A stretch of 64,000 nucleotides of DNA. Origin: DASPTT01 sp035623275 (GTDB lineage: Bacteria > Actinomycetota > Acidimicrobiia > Acidimicrobiales > UBA8190). The notes under the pieces are model-generated. The model had not been told where the DNA came from and did not search any database. It was given only the letters and a program-made list of their open reading frames with translations. The stretch lies in assembly GCA_035623275.1 (NCBI GenBank), contig DASPTT010000098.1:1-64000 (forward strand). The letters run 5' to 3'. The translations under genes were made by a program, and so were the position numbers. Shown in pieces: positions 60,836 to 64,000 of this stretch. The number at the start of each line of letters is the position of its first letter. The first letter of the stretch is position 1.

Positions 60836-61960
60836 ATGCCCCCCGAGAAGCCGCATTGGGCCGACCTGTTCACCGAGGTGGTCACCTCCGGCCTGTGCAC
60901 CGGCTGCGCCGGCTGCGTCATCGCCTGCCCCCACGAGGTCTTGCGCTACGACGACACGGAGGGCGTCTACCGGCCCTGGAAGGTGGACGAGGACGGCGGG
61001 CCCGAGGACTGCACCCACGGGGTCAAGGGCTGCACGATGTGCACCCGCGCCTGTCCCCGCTTCCGCGCGTGGGAGCCCGAGATCGACACCTTCCTCCACG
61101 GCCGGACCCGCACCGACGCCGAGGTGGCCGGCATCGCCGGCGACGTCGTGCTGGCCCGGGCCACCGACCCCGAGCTGCTCGAGGCGGGCCAGGACGGCGG
61201 GCTCGTCTCGGCCATCCTCGTCTACGCGCTCGAGCACGACGTCATCGACGCGGCGCTGGTCTCCGCGCTGGAGGGCGACGGCTCCACGTGGAAGGCCGTC
61301 CCCGCGGTGGCCCGCACCCGCACCGAGGTCCTGGCCAGCGCGGGGTCCCGCTACACCTACAGCGCCAACACGCTCGCCTACCCCGAGGCCATCGAGGCGG
61401 GCGCGGAGCGCATCGCCCTGGTCGGCATGAGCTGCCAGGCCTCGGTCCCGGCGGTGATGTCGGCCCGCAAGGCCGGCAAGGTGGCCCGCCGGCTCGCCCT
61501 CTCCATCGGCCTGCTGTGCTCGAAGACGTTCGACGACGCCATCTTCCCCGAGCTCTTCGAGGCGAAGTACGGCCTGGCGCGCGCGGACATCAAGAAGATG
61601 AACATCAAGGGCGTCTTCCAGATCTGGACCCACGACGGTCAGTACCACGAGGTGCCTCTGAAGGAGGCGCACGCCTGGACGCGCCAGGGGTGCACCGCGT
61701 GCCCCGACTTCGCGGCCGAGCACGCCGACATCTCCACCGGGGGCATCGGCAAGTTCGGTGACTGGACCCTGACGATCGTGCGCACCGACACGGGCCGCGA
61801 GCTGCTCGGCGCCATGGTCGCCGACGGCGCGGTGGAAACCCGGCCGGGCGACGACGATCCGGGCGCCATCGAGCTGCTGCACAAGCTGGCCCGGGTGAGC
61901 CGGCGGCGCTGGCCCGACACGGCCGAGCCGGCCCCGCGTCGCATCCCGGTGACCGCCTGA
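60836..61960 (+). CDS. Coenzyme F420 hydrogenase/dehydrogenase beta subunit family (FrhB-like)
   Basis: The protein is 374 residues. Two [4Fe-4S] binding groups are near the N-terminus (CTGCAGCVIACP and CTMCTRACP), followed by an FrhB-type FAD/F420 domain (GQDGGLVSAILVYALEH, VGMSCQASVPAVMS, ADIKKMNIKGVFQIW, GCTACPDFAAEHADIS GGIGKFGD-like cluster region). Such proteins transfer electrons between ferredoxin-like donors, flavin and F420 or other acceptors. ATG at 60836 (GTG at 60827 is an alternative) lies 25 bp from the divergent glycosylase start, with no room for a long leader. Confidence 0.88.
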   Translation: MPPEKPHWADLFTEVVTSGLCTGCAGCVIACPHEVLRYDDTEGVYRPWKVDEDGGPEDCTHGVKGCTMCTRACPRFRAWEPEIDTFLHGRTRTDAEVAGIAGDVVLARATDPELLEAGQDGGLVSAILVYALEHDVIDAALVSALEGDGSTWKAVPAVARTRTEVLASAGSRYTYSANTLAYPEAIEAGAERIALVGMSCQASVPAVMSARKAGKVARRLALSIGLLCSKTFDDAIFPELFEAKYGLARADIKKMNIKGVFQIWTHDGQYHEVPLKEAHAWTRQGCTACPDFAAEHADISTGGIGKFGDWTLTIVRTDTGRELLGAMVADGAVETRPGDDDPGAIELLHKLARVSRRRWPDTAEPAPRRIPVTA

Positions 61961-61986
61961 GCGAGGCGCCCGCTCGGCCCGCCGCC

Positions 61987-62031
61987 GCTCAGGCCCTGTC
62001 GGCTCAGGCCCTGTCGGCTCAGGCCCTGTCC
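61987..62031 (-). repeat. Three 15-bp copies spanning the end of the uracil-DNA glycosylase gene
   Basis: Units at 61987-62001, 62002-62016 and 62017-62031 differ only in the final base. On the minus strand each unit contains an in-frame DRA-stop, so the gene's last codons and stop are repeated twice beyond the real stop at 62019. This looks like slippage at the gene end. Confidence 0.9.
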
Positions 62032-62738
62032 GCCAGCGCCTTGGCCCGGGCGAAGACGGCGTCGAGCATCGGCTCGGTCAGCCTGCCGGTGAAGGTGTTC
62101 TGCTGGCTCGGGTGGAACGAGCAGACCACGACCGGGCCGTCCTCGGCCCCCCGGGCCTCGACCCCGTGCCCGAAGCGGGGGCGCGGCCGGATGCCGAGCT
62201 CGCGGGCGACCACGTCGTAGGCGAATTGGCCCAGCGCCACCACCACCCGCGTCCGGGAGAGCAACGCCAGCTCCCGGCGCAGGAACGGCAGGCAGCGGTC
62301 GCGCTCCTCTGGCGTGGGCCGGTTCTGCGGCGGCGCGCAGCGCACCGCGGCGAGCACGTAGGCACCGGTGAGCGCCAACCCGTCGTCGACCGAGACGCTG
62401 GTGGGCTGGTTGGCCAGCCCGGCCCGCCACAGGGCGGCGAACAGCCAGTCGCCCGAGCGGTCGCCCGTGAAGACGCGCCCCGTCCGGTTGCCGCCGTGGG
62501 CGGCGGGCGCCAGCCCCACCACCACGATCCGGGCCGCGGGGTCGCCGAAGCCGGGCACCGGCCTGGCCCAGTACTCCTGCGATGCGAAGGCGGCGCGGCG
62601 TGCGCGGCCCACGGACTCCCGCCACTCGACCAAGCGCGAGCAGCGGCGGCAGGCCACGATCTCGTCGCGCAACGCCGCCAGCCCGAGCGTGTCCACGGCG
62701 GGGCACGCGGACGGGCGTCGGGGCCGGGGGCCATCCAC
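62019..62738 (-). CDS. Family 5 uracil-DNA glycosylase (UDGb-like)
   Basis: The protein is 239 residues. N-terminal cysteines (VACRRCSRL) and later CAPPQNRP and VVVCSFHPS supply a [4Fe-4S] cluster as in families 4 and 5. Motif 1 is GLAPAAHGGNRTGRVFTGDRSG, which lacks the usual catalytic acid and is typical of family 5; motif 2 is FHPSQQNTFTGRLT. It removes uracil and other deaminated bases. GTG at 62738 is used (62696 is an alternative). Confidence 0.92.
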   Translation of the reverse strand: MDGPRPRRPSACPAVDTLGLAALRDEIVACRRCSRLVEWRESVGRARRAAFASQEYWARPVPGFGDPAARIVVVGLAPAAHGGNRTGRVFTGDRSGDWLFAALWRAGLANQPTSVSVDDGLALTGAYVLAAVRCAPPQNRPTPEERDRCLPFLRRELALLSRTRVVVALGQFAYDVVARELGIRPRPRFGHGVEARGAEDGPVVVCSFHPSQQNTFTGRLTEPMLDAVFARAKALADRA

Positions 62739-62763
62739 GGCCGAAAGCGTACGATGATGCGCC

Positions 62764-63408
62764 GTGCCCGCCCGCGACCGACCCGCGCACGCCCTCGCGC
62801 TCCTCGTCCGCCATGGCCGGACCCCGACGACGGGATCGGTCCTCCCCGGACGCGCGCCGGGGCTGCACCTGTCCGACGAGGGCCGGGCCCAGGCCGAGGC
62901 CACGGCCGAGCGCATCGCCGCGTTGCGCCGCCCCCCCGAGGCCGTCTACGCGTCCCCCCTCGAGCGCGCCGTGGAGACCGCTCGGCCGATCGCGGCACGC
63001 CTGGGCCTGCGCGTGCGGGTCGAACGCGGGCTGCTCGAGTGCGACTTCGGCGCATGGACGGGCCAGAAGCTCGGCACGCTGCGACGCCGGCGGGAGTGGC
63101 GCACCGTCGTGGGCCTGCCCAGCGCCTTCCGGTTCCCCGGCGGCGAGTCCTTCCCCGAGATGCAGGCGCGGATCGTCGGGACCATCGACCGCCTCTGCAC
63201 CCGCCACCGTGGGGCGTCCTTCGTGGCGGTGTCCCACGCCGATCCCATCAAGGCCGCGGTGGCCGACACCGCGGGGGTGCCCCTCGACCTGTTCCAGCGC
63301 CTGGTGGTGGGCCCCTGCTCGGTCACCGCGCTCGTCAGGGGCGGCGAAGCCCGTACGGTGCTGTGTGTGAACGCGCTCTCGACCCTCGGCGACCTGGCGC
63401 CGTCATGA
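62764..63408 (+). CDS. Histidine phosphatase family protein (MSMEG_4193 type)
   Basis: The protein is 214 residues. The catalytic RHG motif occurs as LLVRHGRTP, with SPLERAVETA and LLECDFGAWTGQKL, PGGESFPEMQARIV, and VSHADPIKAA as the second histidine. It is the first of a three-gene series conserved in Actinobacteria (histidine phosphatase, DUF3090, SCO1664), whose joint function is unknown. GTG at 62764 diverges from the glycosylase gene, 25 bp away. Confidence 0.92.
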   Translation: MPARDRPAHALALLVRHGRTPTTGSVLPGRAPGLHLSDEGRAQAEATAERIAALRRPPEAVYASPLERAVETARPIAARLGLRVRVERGLLECDFGAWTGQKLGTLRRRREWRTVVGLPSAFRFPGGESFPEMQARIVGTIDRLCTRHRGASFVAVSHADPIKAAVADTAGVPLDLFQRLVVGPCSVTALVRGGEARTVLCVNALSTLGDLAPS

Positions 63409-63421
63409 CCCCGGTGCAGCG

Positions 63422-63919
63422 GTGAGCCCGGCCCTCGACCTCGGCGACCTCGAGCGCTTCACCGTGGGGACCCACGGTCCGGTGGGACGGCGGGTGTTCC
63501 TCCTCCAGTGCCGCGCCGGCGCCACGCTGCTGACCCTGAAGGTCGAGAAGCAGCAGGTGTCGGTGCTGGCCGAGTACCTCGCCCGCCTGCTGGCGGACCT
63601 CGATCGGCCCGAGTACGACCCCGACGACCGCGACCTCGACGAGCCGAGTGAGCCGCACTGGGTGGTCGGCACCCTCGGCGTGAGCTACGACGAGGCCATC
63701 GACCGCATCGTGGTCGTCGCCGAGGAGCTCGTCGACGAGGACGAGGAGGGCGACGTGGCGCGCTTCACCATCTCGCGCGCCCAGGGCGCCGCGTTCGCCG
63801 TGCGGGCCACGTCGCTCGTCGAGGCGGGGCGGCCCCCGTGTCCCCTGTGCAGCCTGCCCCTCGACCCTTCCGGCCACACGTGCCCCCGGACCAACGGCCA
63901 CCGACCGCCCGCGTCCTGA
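63422..63919 (+). CDS. DUF3090 family protein
   Basis: The protein is 165 residues. VFLLQCRAGATLLTLKVEKQQVSVLAEYLARLL is the conserved start, RFTISRAQGAAFAVRATSLVEAGRPPCPLCSLPLDPSGHTCPRTNGH the conserved end with a zinc-ribbon-like C-x2-C ... C. Members occur almost only in Actinobacteria beside the histidine phosphatase and SCO1664 genes, as here. The 3' end overlaps the next gene by 40 bp. Confidence 0.93.
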   Translation: MSPALDLGDLERFTVGTHGPVGRRVFLLQCRAGATLLTLKVEKQQVSVLAEYLARLLADLDRPEYDPDDRDLDEPSEPHWVVGTLGVSYDEAIDRIVVVAEELVDEDEEGDVARFTISRAQGAAFAVRATSLVEAGRPPCPLCSLPLDPSGHTCPRTNGHRPPAS

Positions 63920-64000
63920 CGCTGCTGGCCGAGGGCGAGGTCGAGGTCCTGGGGCGCATGCCTTGGAGCTCGAACCGTACCTTCCTCGTCACCTGCTCCC
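63880..64000 (+). CDS. SCO1664 family protein, 5' part only
   Basis: The first 40 codons are in the window. GTG at 63880 opens a frame reading MPPDQRPPTARVLTLLAEGE then VEVLGRMPWSSNRTFLVTCS, and the GRMPWSSNRTFLV motif is typical for the SCO1664 (PI3/4-kinase-like) family that follows DUF3090 in Actinobacteria. The gene overlaps DUF3090 and runs off the right edge. Confidence 0.82.
   Translation, partial: MPPDQRPPTARVLTLLAEGEVEVLGRMPWSSNRTFLVTCS

Overview
The window reads as chromosomal DNA from a high-GC actinobacterium. GC is roughly 70%, start codons include many GTG and a few TTG, genes commonly overlap by four bases (ATGA, GTGA, TTGA), and the right edge carries the actinobacterial trio histidine phosphatase (MSMEG_4193 type) - DUF3090 - SCO1664 type. 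An FrhB-like protein and generally unfamiliar small proteins would fit Acidimicrobiia, but that placement is inference from style and not a phylogenetic result.

Layout. 0-7.5 kb: a tRNA-Arg(CCG) followed by three 15-bp copies that look like its own 3' end; then a tightly packed three-gene unit (membrane PAS-GGDEF-EAL protein, an alpha-oxoamine-synthase-like PLP enzyme, an MFS exporter); then about 1 kb of DNA without a clear intact gene. 7.5-11.4 kb: a 78-residue protein translationally coupled to a second membrane GGDEF-EAL protein that ends in a roughly 310-residue Gly/Gln/Thr-rich, finally RGG-like, tail. 11.5-15.8 kb: a group II PLP decarboxylase, an agmatinase-like ureohydrolase and argS. 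15.8-23.1 kb: a compact leftward cobamide import, salvage and remodelling operon (btuC, cobO, cbiZ, cobU, cobS, cbiB, a cobD-cobT in-frame fusion, a lipoprotein) behind a cobalamin riboswitch; no corrin-ring synthesis genes are present, so its job is most simply uptake and rebuilding of the lower ligand. 23.2-30.2 kb: CPBP membrane protein, membrane glycosyltransferase-like protein, VOC protein, zinc alcohol dehydrogenase, thioesterase, HDAC-like deacetylase plus Usp, and two tandem small membrane paralogues. 30.2-36 kb: a glycosyltransferase with an unusual membrane-anchored tail, a KimA-like APC transporter, and an alkylation-repair pair (ogt and an AdaA-AlkA fusion). 36-46.7 kb: small oxidoreductases, a lipoprotein beta-propeller, aconitase, two small unknown genes, ICMT-like methyltransferase and an aldo/keto reductase. 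46.8-49.3 kb: a third, soluble PAS-GGDEF-EAL protein. 49.4-57.4 kb: DUF429, EthD-like protein, a pair of cytoplasmic HtrA-like proteases divergent from an HxlR regulator, a thioesterase, amidotransferase, PIG-L deacetylase and DEAD-box helicase. 57.6-64 kb: thiC under a TPP riboswitch, Bcp peroxiredoxin, an Fpg/Nei glycosylase with altered zinc ligands, FrhB-like protein, family 5 uracil-DNA glycosylase and the actinobacterial trio.

Themes. Three complete GGDEF-EAL proteins, each with an I-site and full EAL catalytic signature, lie within 50 kb; two are the first or last gene of compact units whose partners (an alpha-oxoamine synthase with an exporter, and a small helical protein) suggest undescribed cyclic-di-GMP circuits. 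DNA repair is well represented (Ogt, Ada-AlkA, Fpg/Nei, UDG). A recurring feature of the sequence itself is short tandem duplication, usually of 15 bp, placed at gene ends, gene starts and linkers.
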